Shown piece by piece: positions 36,513 through 49,289 of a stretch of DNA of 64,000 bases (positions are counted from its first letter, which is position 1; each line of letters begins with the position of its first letter). The notes under the pieces are model-generated. The model was not told where the DNA came from. It worked only from the letters and a program-made list of their open reading frames with translations, and ran no database searches. The position numbers and the translations under genes were made by a program. The stretch is taken from assembly GCF_036884655.1 (NCBI RefSeq), contig NC_088340.1:32900001-32964000 (forward strand), given 5' to 3'. The DNA comes from Musa acuminata AAA Group. Its lineage: Eukaryota; Streptophyta; Magnoliopsida; Zingiberales; Musaceae.

Positions 36513-36515
<3 letters not shown>

Positions 36516-36554
<39 letters not shown>
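36516..36554. repeat. (GA)n microsatellite
   Basis: 39 bp of GA dinucleotides. Confidence 0.98.
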
Positions 36555-36560
<6 letters not shown>

Positions 36561-39228
36561 GTTTTATCAAGAGAGATAAGTGACTGAAAAATGAGAAAAA
36601 AATAATGATAAATAAAAATTAACAGTTTCAATATCTCTTATATTATCTTCTTCATGAATTATGGTAAATATCATAATCTTGACAATCATCAAATAAAAAA
36701 AGGAAAAAGAATAATATTGTATGTATTCGACAAGTGGATGGCATCCGAATTGAGTTGTGCCAATCCATGGAGTCAGAGGGCAGGAGACTTGATATGATGT
36801 ATCGATCATATCATGCATGTTGGGTTGTGAATTATGTTGATGTGATGTATTACCTGCTGAAAAATTAGGTCAGATCAAATCAAGTCCAATCTGATCCCTC
36901 AAAAGGGATTCGAGTCCAAACAAAGCCAATTGGGGTCAGATAGGTTCGGACTCAACTCAATCAATCACTATTTCGATCCTTTTCCACCCCACCCCCAACA
37001 CTATGAATCAATCATGCCAAAGATGCATGTGGATTACTTTACTTGAGATGCATGTAGATTTTCTTACCTCCAATTCACTTCATCTATCCATAAATCTCCT
37101 CCAAAATGGAGCAAAATTCCTTGATGCATTTCATTTGTCACACACACTTATCATATAATAAATAAACACCTCAAAACTAGAAGCCATCATTTGCCACCTT
37201 ACTTCTTAGTTCTAACAAGGACAACCTACTTTACTCACAAGATAGGGAGGCTCAAAGCCCAATGCCATTGGAGAAATCAAATTAATATTTACTTTGGGAC
37301 TCTTTTTTTTTCTTTTTTTTTTTTTTCCTTTGTGCAAGCCACATCTCCCCCCCATCACATGATCATGTGCTCCTTCCTTGCTTTTTGTGTTAAAGATCAT
37401 ACATACTACATAATTGTGGTCCTCTCCCTTCTTTTGTTTCAATAATCATGCTTCCTTCACCATCACACTCCAAGTAGAGTAGGGGCCTCTCTTCTTGCTC
37501 CTTTTGGTGCCACTTTGCGTGTGGGTTTGAATTGGAAAGCTACCACATGGTTTTGTTTTCTTCCTTCCTTCCTCATTATGTTATACAAGTGTATATGAAT
37601 GAATCCAACAACAATATTCCAATTGTCTATATGGATCATTTTCTAGTATAGAAAGTTTCAAATTGTGGTTCGATCTTGAGGATGTACTTTAATCTCATGT
37701 TAGTTAGAGAGCTAAAGAACAAAATCTTAAATGGAATAATTTTGAGAGGGAATGTTAAATTATAGCTTCCTTTTATAAACTTTCCACTCTAATTATATAA
37801 ATGGGTTATGAACCTCTTATGCTTTTAAAGACATAAATACAAATGAGACATATGTATGCATTCGAGCATGTATATGGCAATTACTAGGTGTTGATAGCTT
37901 GGCAATGATGTGACATCCATGTGACAACCACGTAGCACGAGGATAGGCGTTGATGGACTCATCGAAGATTGAATTGACCCATGCAAATATGGTGTAGCAT
38001 TCATGTGGATTATGAAGAAGTCACATCATTTGCAATGGCATCAACCACATTTGTATCGAAACAACTCTCGATGAATATTCTTCTCCTAATGGTAGTAGGA
38101 GAAGGGGTAGATTATTTATTTTAGAAGAATTAATATAAATAATTTACCTTATTTGATTTATAGAATTACTCTTAATTGATGAAGAGCTTATTTTTTATAA
38201 TTAATTTTCTTTTTCTCTTGTTATTGATACGTATTAGATTTAAGGTTTTTATAATGATGATAAAACACTTATTAACTAGATTTTGTTTGATTTCACATAT
38301 GAAAATTAGAAGTCATCACAAAACTTATCAAACTTTAATTTTTAATTTATGTAAGTATTCGAAGATCAATCCGACCTGAGTATTTATTTTTCTATCTAAT
38401 TCATCTCAAACTCGATTAAAAGATAGTTAAATCTAATTTAAATGGATGAGATAAATTTATATGTATATATAAATATTATTTACTATCATCTCGAAATGAT
38501 AATGAATATAAAAATTATATTTTTTTTAAAAATAAACCTCAAATAATATAATAAAATAATAATAATAATTCATGGTTCACTATGGAGAAATCTCTCCTCT
38601 ACAACTTATCATCATGAAACATTCAAGTGAATGCAATCGAACTTGTCTTTCATTGGCTAATAATAATCTTCTCAGTATTTAGGCCAAGAAAGAATGGTGT
38701 TCATGAAAGTTATGTGAAGATTAATATCAACCTAGTTATATATATGCATTATAAACTGAATTATTATTATTATTATATATACACTGACCCATCACCATTA
38801 GGCTTTCTCTCTCTATCAAGTGGATAAGCTCCAAGTCTCTATTCCACCCCAACATATTTATCCCCATTGTTTTAGAAATGAATAATTGCCCTCTGAATTT
38901 TCAAATATAGCATTTATATTTCACCAAATATTTATATTTTCCATGACTAGTGAACCACCATTAATTGTGATTACCAATAAATTTTAAATATATACAATAT
39001 GCTTTATTAATTTATTTATTGTTTCACTCTTTCTCCTATTCCTTTTTTCTCTTTCATTTTTTTCCCTTTTCCTTTTAGTGGGGAAATACAGGTTTTAAGA
39101 ATAATATGAAGAGAGTTCAAGTTAAATATATGGAGAAAAATGATTTTTAATCTGAAATCTCAATGGGATATTAAATTAAGTTGAAAATTTAATATTATTA
39201 CATTAAGAATCAATTGATCAAGGTCAAC

Positions 39229-39232
<4 letters not shown>

Positions 39233-39261
<29 letters not shown>
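39233..39261. repeat. (TA)n microsatellite
   Basis: About 14 TA units. Confidence 0.95.
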
Positions 39262-39265
<4 letters not shown>

Positions 39266-39962
39266 TTTAACCTATTTTATGCCCCTATACTTCCACTTAT
39301 TAATGAAGTGATCCATTGTTACTTGATACTTCAACTTCCATTAATAATATGAATATTCATATTCAAGTGTTATATAATTTATTGAGAGTATATTATAATA
39401 ATATGAATATTATTTTAGGTAGAGAAGGTTCACTTTACAAAACATCAATGATTTATGGGCACCTTTGCATATTTTGTCATATATTAAAATAGTTTTGCAT
39501 ATGTATCCTTTCAAAAGTTTGAAAGCAGCATATCTGCAATTAATTTTGAATAGCATTAATGTATCATTTCCATTATTTAGATATCATATGTATATTTTTT
39601 TAAAAATATTATATATATATATATAATATTTTTAAAATATTATTTTTTGCAAATTATAACAAAATTATCTTGTAGATCAACTATAAATATAAATTTCTTA
39701 TACTGATATTTTTAAATTTGATATAAATATAAATATAAATATAAATATAAAATGCTAATAGTAAAGTGGCCAAAAATGTTGATAATTGGATATTTATTGA
39801 AAGTATACGGACTAATATGAGAATTTACTAGTATAGAGGATCATTTCGCAAAAATACCCAAAAGCGTTTTTTGCATTTTAATACTTTTAATTATGGTAAA
39901 TAGTTTGCCTCTTCCAACGACTCTCTCACCTCTTTCAGAGAGACACCGACCACCGCCGCTCC

Positions 39963-39965
<3 letters not shown>

Positions 39966-40002
<37 letters not shown>
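39966..40002 (+). repeat. (GA)n tract directly upstream of the ABHD17-like start codon
   Basis: 37 bp of GA dinucleotides ending 11 bp before the ATG at 40014, so it lies in the 5' untranslated region or core promoter. GA/CT tracts at plant gene starts can bind BBR/BPC factors; that is general knowledge, not shown here. Confidence 0.95.
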
Positions 40003-40005
<3 letters not shown>

Positions 40006-40013
40006 GGAAATTG

Positions 40014-42146
40014 ATGGGAGGAGTGACGTCCTCGGTGGCAGCGAAGCTGGCTTTCTTCCCTCCGTCGCCGCCGTCGTACGAGGTGGTGACGGAGCCGGAG
40101 TCCGGGGTGGTCACGCTCAGCCGCTTCCCCCACCGCGAGAACGTGGAGGTGCTCCGGCTCCCTACCCGCCGTGGCACCGAGATCGTCGCCCTCTACGTCC
40201 GCAACCCCATGGCCACATCCACCCTCCTCTACTCCCACGGCAACGCCGCCGATCTCGGCCAGATGTACGAGCTCTTCGTCGAGCTCAGCATCCACCTCCG
40301 CGTCAACCTCCTGGGGTACTCCGCTCGATTCCCTTCCTTGCCCTTTGCCTCCTTCATTCGTCTTACAGATATTTGATTGATTTTGTTCAGTAGGCCCCTT
40401 GAATGGACATTAGCAATTCGCTAATTGGAATGTTGTCTGGGTGTCTGGAAATTTTCTACTTCTTTCTTTGAGATCTGACTATATTTGATTATGCAAAAGC
40501 TAGATTTCATTTTAATTATTCGAGTAATTTCGTGCTTAGGAATGTGTTCTAGGCGGCTTTCATGCTGTTGTGAACTATAGATGAAATTTTTAGATTCACA
40601 TGTCATTTGTTTCCATTTGGACAACTCGTTTTCCGAACAAGAGTGTCCAAAGTATGATTCGTGTTGTCCAGTTTGAACACTCTCATTTTTTTTCTTGTTA
40701 TACATTTTGATCAATCATTAGTGCTTGGTGGCTATAATTAAGTTGAGCACCTAGAAACCAGGTCAGGTGCCTTGGTGCATGTGCATGCATGATTAAGAAT
40801 ATACTAATGCTCTGTTATCTAATTGTATATCCAAACATAGCGATGTTCATTCATGCACACACATAAAATAGTGAAAAAGGACCAAATGATTTAACTTTAC
40901 ACCCTATACCGTTAGTTATAGAATTAGTCTCAGCTTTTGTTTTAGCTTCATCAAATTGACTTTCTCATTTTTAAATCCAGTTTTACAACATTTACACCCC
41001 CAAAAGAAAAGTCTTATCCGTGCTACATAGTTCCTGATGGTACAAGCCAAGAATGAATCACTAGAAACACCAGAGTGAATTGCTTTAATTTTATTCTTCC
41101 AATTTTCACTTTATTTCCCTCTAATTTTCATCCACTTGGGGCCTTCAGGCAGAAAACATGTATTTTAATAGTTCCCAAATGTCTTCATCAAGGCTGCCAT
41201 CACAAATTTCTTTGTTACATGCATGATGCTTTATACTAGTCTAGGTTATGTTAGTCCTTAGATACCTTTTGAAAGCAATGTTGCTTGGTATTTGTTTTTA
41301 AATGATAAGCCAAACTCTACCAGTTCTAGTGTCATCTAACAGACTTCATGTTCAAGCATACATGTCTTGAGGTGTGTTGCTAGTTATTTGGTATAGTTTC
41401 ATGGTTGTTGTTTTGAGCCATGTTTAATAACAAAAACATCATTTGTCCAGCCTCTTTTCTCTGGTAGGAATGCGGTAACTTATTTCGTTATCTTTTACAG
41501 TGGCAATGTGGAGATGGTTTCATGAAGTAAAAAATCAAAAATAAGAAAACCTAATCATGTGTACTCGTTTTAGTTAGGAAAAGGTTTTAGCCAATTAATT
41601 AGGGGATGAATTGTGTGAACGCTTGATTTAACTAGATGTGTTCATGATATGCCTCATAATGAAAAATAAAAATAAGGGAATTTGTCCCCTTCTTTCTTCC
41701 ATGTGCCTACCTCTGTAGCTTGATGTCACTTTTAGCTACTTAGTCCATGTAACCTAGAACTTTGCCAAGAACATTCCATGGAGTAGAGCTGAACAAAAGA
41801 CATGTAGAGATGCTCTACATCATGGATACAGTCAAAGGTAAGTTACAGTATGTTAAATTAGTCAGAATAAATCTCTGAATTTATCACTTTTACCATCATG
41901 GTGCATAAGTTTTAAGGCTGATTGATGCAATGACGGGTCAGTTGCTGGGTGTGCAGTTGTTCCTTTGCAAAGCTATACATAGACAAAACAAAGGTATACA
42001 ATTTCAAATGATACCGCCAGTATGGGCGGTATGTACCAGTCCGACAGTAAACCGGCACGCGGACCGTTCCGACAGTAAACCGGTATGCGGATCGCTCGCT
42101 ACCGGACAGTATTTTTTTATAAATAAATTATAAAAATGCAACATTG

Positions 42147-42190
<44 letters not shown>

Positions 42191-45100
42191 TAATGTTGTA
42201 TTTTTTTAAACTTTTATATATAAATATATAAATAAATAGATATATAAATAAAAGATTTCATATATATATATAGGCGACCCGCTTAGGGAGAAGAGAGGCG
42301 ACGTTGCTTATATATATATATATACCGAACGGTATACCGAGTGATATACCGCTCGGTATAAGTACCGTACTGTCCCGCGAAAATGTCGAAACTTTGGTAT
42401 GGTACGATATTTCAATCCTTGGATAGAACAATTCTTGTCTCTCTTCATGTGAAATTTAAATGCTTAGAGAGTGTCATACACCTGAAGGCTGAGCAAGTGC
42501 GCCCATCTATTGCATAAGCTTCTTTGCTAAGTGTGTGGCATGCAACAGTTTCTATCTATGGTCATTAAAAATGTGGCCCTAACTGCTCCCCACCTCTCCT
42601 CACCTCCCAAAGGCGAAAGAAGGTAAAAATATCATAAAAGCGAAATCTTCCTCTTAAATCCAAACCCTCTTATGGACTCTTTGAACTGTAACCATTGTTT
42701 CGGACTTACTAATTATAATATTATAAGATGAAGTGAACTAGAGGATGTTTAGCACAGTCCATTTAGTACATTATCATCTATAACATATTACCACAAGCTT
42801 ACTTGATATATGAACTTTACATCATGGTCCTTCAAAATATTGAATTTAACATAACAGACCATGTTTATAACTTTAAAATATCGGTTTAAGAAAATCATAA
42901 ATAAGTCCATCAGACTTGACAAAACCAGATTATTGCAAACTGGTGTCTATTTTTTTTGCTATTTATGAAAATATGTTTATCATTATTGTTGTTTTTACAA
43001 GTTTATTTACGGGCAAACTGGTTTTTACACTTTCTAGAGACTATATATGTTTGTAACATCTTAATCATCTGGGAACGAGGAAAATAAACTGATGACATTA
43101 ATGTGAGCAATATACAGATCTTCGAAGAGGAGAACGTGCTGATATTTTGACAAATCTTTTGAGATTTCATTGAGATGGTACAGTGATGTCGATGAAAGCA
43201 GGAAGATAAAGATTTAATAATGAAGTCGAATGAGGAGGAGCTTGGCTAATGAGAACTTGGTTTACTGTTGTAAAATAACCTGATATAGTTTGGTATACTG
43301 TGTAATTATCCGGAAGTGAAAGATGAATAATGGCAAAGTAGAAATGACTTGGAATTAATCAGGATTTGAATGTTATATCTAGTTTTGTATGTAAACCATT
43401 TTTATTTAGCTTCTTGATAAGATTTTCTATGGAGACGATTAGGTTTAGGGAGACAGAGAACTGATAATTGCTGTGTTGTTCCAAGTGTTGTTCTTATGTT
43501 GGATTATCCCAAAGTAGTCTGACAGCAAAGTTCCTGTGTTGTTCTTTCGATTGCTGATGCTAGTTCTGTTAACGTTTCTCTTGAATTCAGTAAATAAGAT
43601 ACAGTTAAATCGTTGGATTGACATTAATAGCTCTATTGATCCACATTGTCAATCATCAAACAATGAGTGTTTTTCTTAAAAACAAACCAGGTTTATTTCA
43701 TTTATCTGATTTGTAAATTGTCTCTGTATGCCAACAGTTTGTTTCAGTTGTCATAGATCTTAGGATAATTGTTTCTTAGTCTTTCAGACACATGTTTTGA
43801 TATGTTTGTTTTGTCTTAATCCAAATCCTATTTTGTTTGAGAACCACAGTTGTGCATATTAGGTAATTAGTAATTTGTATCAGGCTTCCCTTTTTAGGAC
43901 TTTTCTTGCTTCTAGTCAGATGAGTACAACATTCATAGGATTTAAGATAAATATTGAAGCAATTTGGAAAACTTGGCAGTCGACTACAGTTTCTTTGCTT
44001 TTAAAAAAGCATTGCCAATTTATTATAATTATTATCATGATGCTGCGAACTGACTGAGGTTTTCGTACACCTTGCAGGTATGACTATTCTGGATATGGAC
44101 AATCATCTGGAAAGGTTAGATAATTGTCTCCTTAGCTTTTCTTAATGACATTTTATTTCTTTACAGCATTGTGTCATTGATAGGATGATAATAGGGTCTA
44201 AGTAAAGAAAATTTCCATTCTTGTAGCCAAGCGAGCAAAACACATATGCTGATATAGAGACTACTTATAAATGCCTTATAGAGAATTATGGTGCTAAGGA
44301 GGAAGAAATTATCCTCTATGGTCAATCTGTGGGAAGTGGTCCAACTGTGGATTTAGCTTCTCGCCTGCCTCACTTACGAGCTGTTGTGTTGCATAGCCCT
44401 ATACTTTCAGGTTTAAGAGTGATGTATCCTGTAAAACGCACATACTGGTTTGACATCTACAAGGTTAAGTTTCATCATAATGCTTATCTTTTTCTTCTTC
44501 TTTTGATGTATCTATTGCATATCTTAACTTTTTAGTGTCATTCTCTTTCCAGAATATTGACAAAATATCATTGGTCCATTGTCCTGTGCTAGTAATTCAT
44601 GTAAGTATATCTGCTCTTACATTCTTTATTTACTTAAAGCATTAAATATTATGTAACTGTCATGTGGCATCGTTTTATTCAGGAACTAACATGTAATTAT
44701 TTCTTTATTCATGCTTAAAGAACTACTGTATGGCTTTAGCAAATATCTAATGAAACAAAAATGAAAAGAAATTCCAACGAAGCATACATGTAAGCCATGG
44801 TCACATGTATTTTTTAGCTCACTTTCTATTGTAAGGTCATTGAATTTCCCAATATGCTTCATACGGTCTGCTTTCAAGAACCTAGTCGATTGTTGTGTTT
44901 CAGTAAATGTTCAACTGCTGGCACTATTCTGTCTTTCAGATTTTGATCACTTTTTTACAATGAAATATGAGTGATTGTGGACTATCAGCTTTGAATTTGC
45001 ACTTTTTCAGCACATTTCTTGCATTTTTATTCTTTTTATATGGACATGATCATTCTGCCAACTGCTTTTATTTGATATTATGGATCTGACTCTTTATAAC

Positions 45101-46879
45101 ATGCTCAAACTTGCACTCCCATTTATCTCCTATCCAAATTCATACATGAAACAACATCGGGTGTTTTTTTCACTTTTCTCCTCGATATTACATATACATT
45201 GACATGGCTAAGTTTCAAAGGAGAGCTGATACTACAAACCATTGTTCTCTTGAATTTATCGGCCCCATAAAAAATCTGGTCAGTACTAGGTGTTAACCTT
45301 TGTTAAATGCATAAGCTGATGTCACTTTCATTGGTATGAGACCAAAAGGACAGGATATTAAATGGAACAAAGTATGCAGGAGATATATAGGAAGGTGAGG
45401 AGACCCAATTTAGAAACACAAAGAGAACCAAAGAACTTAATATGATGTACTGACATAATATGATAAAAAATTCTTGAAAATTTATAGCATCATTTATTAC
45501 AAATTATACAATACTGTCTTTAGACTTTAGAGCATCAGTGCTATCCTTGTATATCAGATCGCCCATGAAAAACATGTCCAACTTTTTGCAGCACATTCTT
45601 AATCCAATGTTGTTGGAATATTTGTGTTATTTTTTCCTCAAAACTAAGTTTATAGACATTAATTTCCTGGTAAAAGAATTTCAGGAAACAGTAGCACAAG
45701 CACCACTTTGTGAGCCATTGAAGTGTCTGATTATAGTGCCCCTAGTTATGTCCTCCTTACAGTACAAAACTTCACAAAGTTTCATAGTTTGGGCAAGTCC
45801 TTGAATATTCTCTTCAGCTTCAACTTAATATCTTGCATATGCTTTTTAAGTATATTTCTAAATGGTGCCTATTTGTCGGGATGGTTGTTTGTTTCCCATA
45901 ATATACAAGACAAACCTTCATATCTTGTCATGTTCATATGCAGTGTTTGTGTCCATGCTTCGCAAGTCACAAAAAGGATCTAGTTCCAAGCTGATTATTA
46001 TGTAAAATTTGTAAAATCAGCTTCAGTGTACTTACTTTCTAAAGAGAGACATGATTTGTACTATTAAAATTTTCAATTTGCCAAATTACATACAAATCTG
46101 TATGCTACAATTGGAAGTTTCATTTTTACCTTGAAAAGTTGCAAACACCATATGTTGCCCCTTAAAGCATTGGATTTTGCTGATCTTTACGAGGTAAATA
46201 TGAAACTTTAGAACATCGCAACTGTGTATAAGCAATTGCCTTCTGTAATAATGGAGTTGCATCAGCATTAGCACATGCAAACTATTGCATGTGTCTACGA
46301 TTAGGATGGATCCTATTTCAGACTTCTCCAATTCTTTGTATGAAAATACGTTTTAGAGTGTGATTGCAGTCATTTATTCATATGTTTTCTGATATTCAGG
46401 GAACATCAGATGATGTTGTAGACTTTTCTCATGGTAAGAAGCTTTGGGAATTGTGTAATGAGAAGTATGAACCACTTTGGCTAAAAGGAGGAAAGCATTG
46501 TGATTTGGAGCTTTTCCCAGAGTACATTAGACATCTCAAGAAGTTTATATCTACGGTTGAGAAATCACCTTCTCAGAGGAGAACCTGGAGAAAAGGTGCA
46601 GAACAGTTTGAACCATCAAGGAAGAGCACTGACTGCTTTGAACCATCAAGGAAAAGCATTGATCGCAGAGAAAAATCTAGGTCAACCACAGAGAAGTCGA
46701 GAAACAAGGATCAGAGATCTACCAATGTGGAAAAGTTGGAAAAAGTAAAGGTATCATTTGACCAATTGGAGAAGTCTAGGAGGAGTTTAGATTGCTTTGA
46801 TAAGTCCAGGAAGAACATTGATCAACTCGACAGAGGACGGAAGAGCGTTGACAGACTGGATAGGATATGGGCTGGGTGA
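40014..46879 (+). CDS. ABHD17-like alpha/beta hydrolase (five exons)
   Basis: Exons joined by canonical GT-AG sites: 40014-40315, 44078-44114, 44227-44463, 44553-44600, 46400-46879; total 1104 nt, 367 residues, TGA at 46877. Phases agree (2, 0, 0, 0). The fold is plain: [14 protein letters not shown] (oxyanion region, 71-84), [12 protein letters not shown] (102-113), nucleophile elbow GQSVGSG with Ser147, [18 protein letters not shown] with catalytic Asp near 212, and GGKHCDLE with catalytic His241. Animal ABHD17 proteins are membrane-attached depalmitoylating serine hydrolases; the plant substrate is not known to me. The N-terminus MGGVTSS fits an N-myristoylation signal. A basic tail (about 267-367) carries decapeptide repeats such as [20 protein letters not shown]. 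Intron 1 is 3762 bp and hosts a small repeat element. Start ATG chosen because it gives MGG and follows the GA-rich leader. Confidence 0.93.
41985..42420. mobile_element. Small palindrome-rich repeat (MITE-like) in intron 1
   Basis: Non-coding segment with imperfect inverted ends ('aaggtatacaatttcaaatgatacc' side and 'ggtacgatatttcaatccttgg' side), several CGGTATACCG-type palindromes near 42330-42360 and a (TA)n stem-loop. Intron sequence without these motifs lies on both sides. A MITE-type element is the best guess; no clear target duplication found. Confidence 0.5.
42149..42188. repeat. (TA)n microsatellite with inverted flanks
   Basis: 40 bp of TA flanked by AAAAATGCAACATTGCC and GGTAATGTTGTATTTTT, which are nearly complementary and would form a hairpin. 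Confidence 0.9.
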
Positions 46880-47790
46880 GCTTTTTTACCTATTTGTAAA
46901 ATTCATACATGGGCTTGATTGTGTTAGGAGAAGCATCTGTACATTTATTTATGTTTACCGATCACATAATATATCTATGGATGTCTATATAGCTTGGGAT
47001 ATATGTTGAAAGTTTAGTTGAGTGATTGTTGCTCTCGGACAAAGATTTTTCTTATGACAATTAACCAGTTTATGTTCTGCAAGATTCTTGTTATTGGAAG
47101 TTGTCTGAAGTTTTCAGTGACTGTTTTTCTACATCTCTCCTTCCGACAATCAAACTGTTTCCTGCAAATCTTGAAACTTATTGAGGCCATCTAATTCCTT
47201 TTCACTAATCTTAGGTTGAGTGCTTTTTGTTGGATTTTCCCTCTGCCAGCTCCTATTTTTCTCTTACCTGTTCAGTCTTCAAGATCAATTTTCACACTCA
47301 GCACTTACAGTTCTTTGATTACCATGGCATAGTTGATAGTACTTTCCAACAAGAAATTTATGACTAGGTGAACTATCTCTTGATGGTGCTTAAACCTGTT
47401 TTCCCTCAAATCATCTTTTTTCTCTATTTTGTTTCTAGTTCTGTTTCTCTAACCTAAGAAATATATTTAATTTTTATAATTATTTTTTTAAAAAAATTCC
47501 AGATGTAAATCTTTTACAAGTTCACAAATTTTTTTCGGTGCTATTTGGATTTTGGAATGTAATGCTTCTGCCGATCTAAACCTATGAAGTATTGGTCTAG
47601 GGGTAAATTTATCAGCTTAGGTTATTCTGATGCATTCAATCAATTATAAAGCTTCAATTTCTCAATATTTGTGAATCTCTCTAGATTACGAGAAGTGTCC
47701 TTAGCAGCTTATAAATAGATGATTAGCATTTGGGTGGTGAAGGTTGTGTTTGAAGAAAGACTAGCTAACTATTCAAAAATGTCACTTGGT
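46880..47790. other. 3' flank of the ABHD17-like gene, otherwise unassigned
   Basis: AT-rich sequence after the stop codon, containing the 3' untranslated region whose end I cannot place. No further gene or repeat recognised. Confidence 0.5.
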
Positions 47791-48047
47791 GTATAACATA
47801 TCAGTATATCCGATTATCTCAATATCTCTCTCGAATAATATATGATCGAGATTATTAAGAGTTTATGTTTAAAGATGAATCGATTCATGATCTTATCACG
47901 ATCTAATTTCATCCAGAAACATCACAATATATGCAACAGATAATATTAAATAAAAAATATCAAATAAATAATATACAAAAAGAGTGTATATCATGTTATA
48001 TGTATCATCACTCATGTGATTGACTTGCATGACACCTATGACTAGTA
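47791..48047 (-). repeat. Copia LTR fragment, copy K (antisense)
   Basis: About 257 bp of antisense LTR of the same family as the young element ('tatatccgattatctc', 'tcatcactcatgtgattgacttgc', ending GACTAGTA). Strongly diverged. It sits just left of the old copia element. Confidence 0.75.
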
Positions 48048-48168
48048 ATCAACTCTCGTGACAACTGAAGTTTGTCTTTGCTTATGGTGGCTCTTTGCGT
48101 TCTCTAATTCTTGTACAATATTCTATAGATCAACAGGTTGAAGTGCAAGTGATTGCTAGTCATAACTC

Positions 48169-48584
48169 TGTAATCGTTCTCATTAAGTCCATCATTTATT
48201 ATCATCAATTTTTTATTTATTATGATTTAAATATTTTAATTTTTCATTCATTATGAATATCATAATGTAATCGTTATTATTAAATATTTTATTTAATATC
48301 ATTAAAATTTTTTATTATGATCCAAATATTATAAATTTAAATTAATTCTTGAACATTACGAAGTTGGTGATAATAAATGTTCTTGACGGGAGAACATTTA
48401 TATAAACGAGGGTTTTAGTTGTTGGGTTCAATATCTTTCTCTAAGTCTAAAGGATTTCCTATACCATTGTTGAAATTCTTGATAACAATGGCTAGAGGTA
48501 TGCAATTTTCATTTTCACATTAGTTTTTTTGTGTTTCTATTATAATAGTTTAGAAATATATTTTGGTATTAAAAATATCTAACA
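48169..48584 (+). repeat. 5' LTR of the old copia element
   Basis: 416 bp, TG...CA ends, contains 'atttatataaacgag' (promoter-like). It lacks a short internal block present in the 3' LTR. Confidence 0.9.
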
Positions 48585-49289
48585 ATCGGTATCAGAGCCA
48601 TTAAATTTTGCTTTGATATGAAAGAGTTTTCATTTTTTTTATACAATGAATATGGCTTAATTTTGGTTTCTTTTTGAAATTTCTTGATATATTTTGATGG
48701 TGAAAATCATGAGGATATAACATTTTTAGTATTTTTAGTTAATAAAATACTCATATTATGTATGAATATTTGATTATATTAATTCATGCTTATGAGCCAA
48801 TTTTATATGTTCAAAATATCTAGTGACTCATATAATCTTAATTAATTAGAAATTAGTCATAATATCCTTAAATAATTAAAATTATATATAAAGTTAAAAT
48901 AAGGATCACATAAGTAATTAAACATAATATTATGACTGATTATATTTAATATAATAATAATTATCCCATAGGATCTTTTATTATATTTATATAATTAATT
49001 AGGATAAAATATTAGATTATTTTCATAATTTATCCACAGGGATTATGAATTGAAATATAATTTGATAGTTTTATCATAAAGACCATTTGAATATATTTAA
49101 ATTAAAAATTTAATCTACAAATAATTTTTATGTCATGAGATTCATCTTTTGGCATGTTTTACATTGGTAAAACATACAATTTAAACTATTAAGCATCAAA
49201 TTTTGAAATAAACATGTTTGATTTTATGTAGTTTCTCAAACTGTTAATTTATCTGATATTCGATGTGACATTCCCGAACTTAGGGGTGA

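Larger units (their letters stand above)
30868..39965. other. Intergenic AT-rich region, no gene recognised
   Basis: About 9 kb between the two genes. Frames up to about 109 codons (for example 32565-32894 minus and 33374-33643 minus) show no family motif and mostly overlap opposite-strand frames. It contains microsatellites listed separately, a short tandem duplication at 32040-32300, a pyrimidine-rich tract at 33960-34080 and T-runs near 37300-37330. I see no retrotransposon coding motifs here, unlike the flanking regions. Confidence 0.5.
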
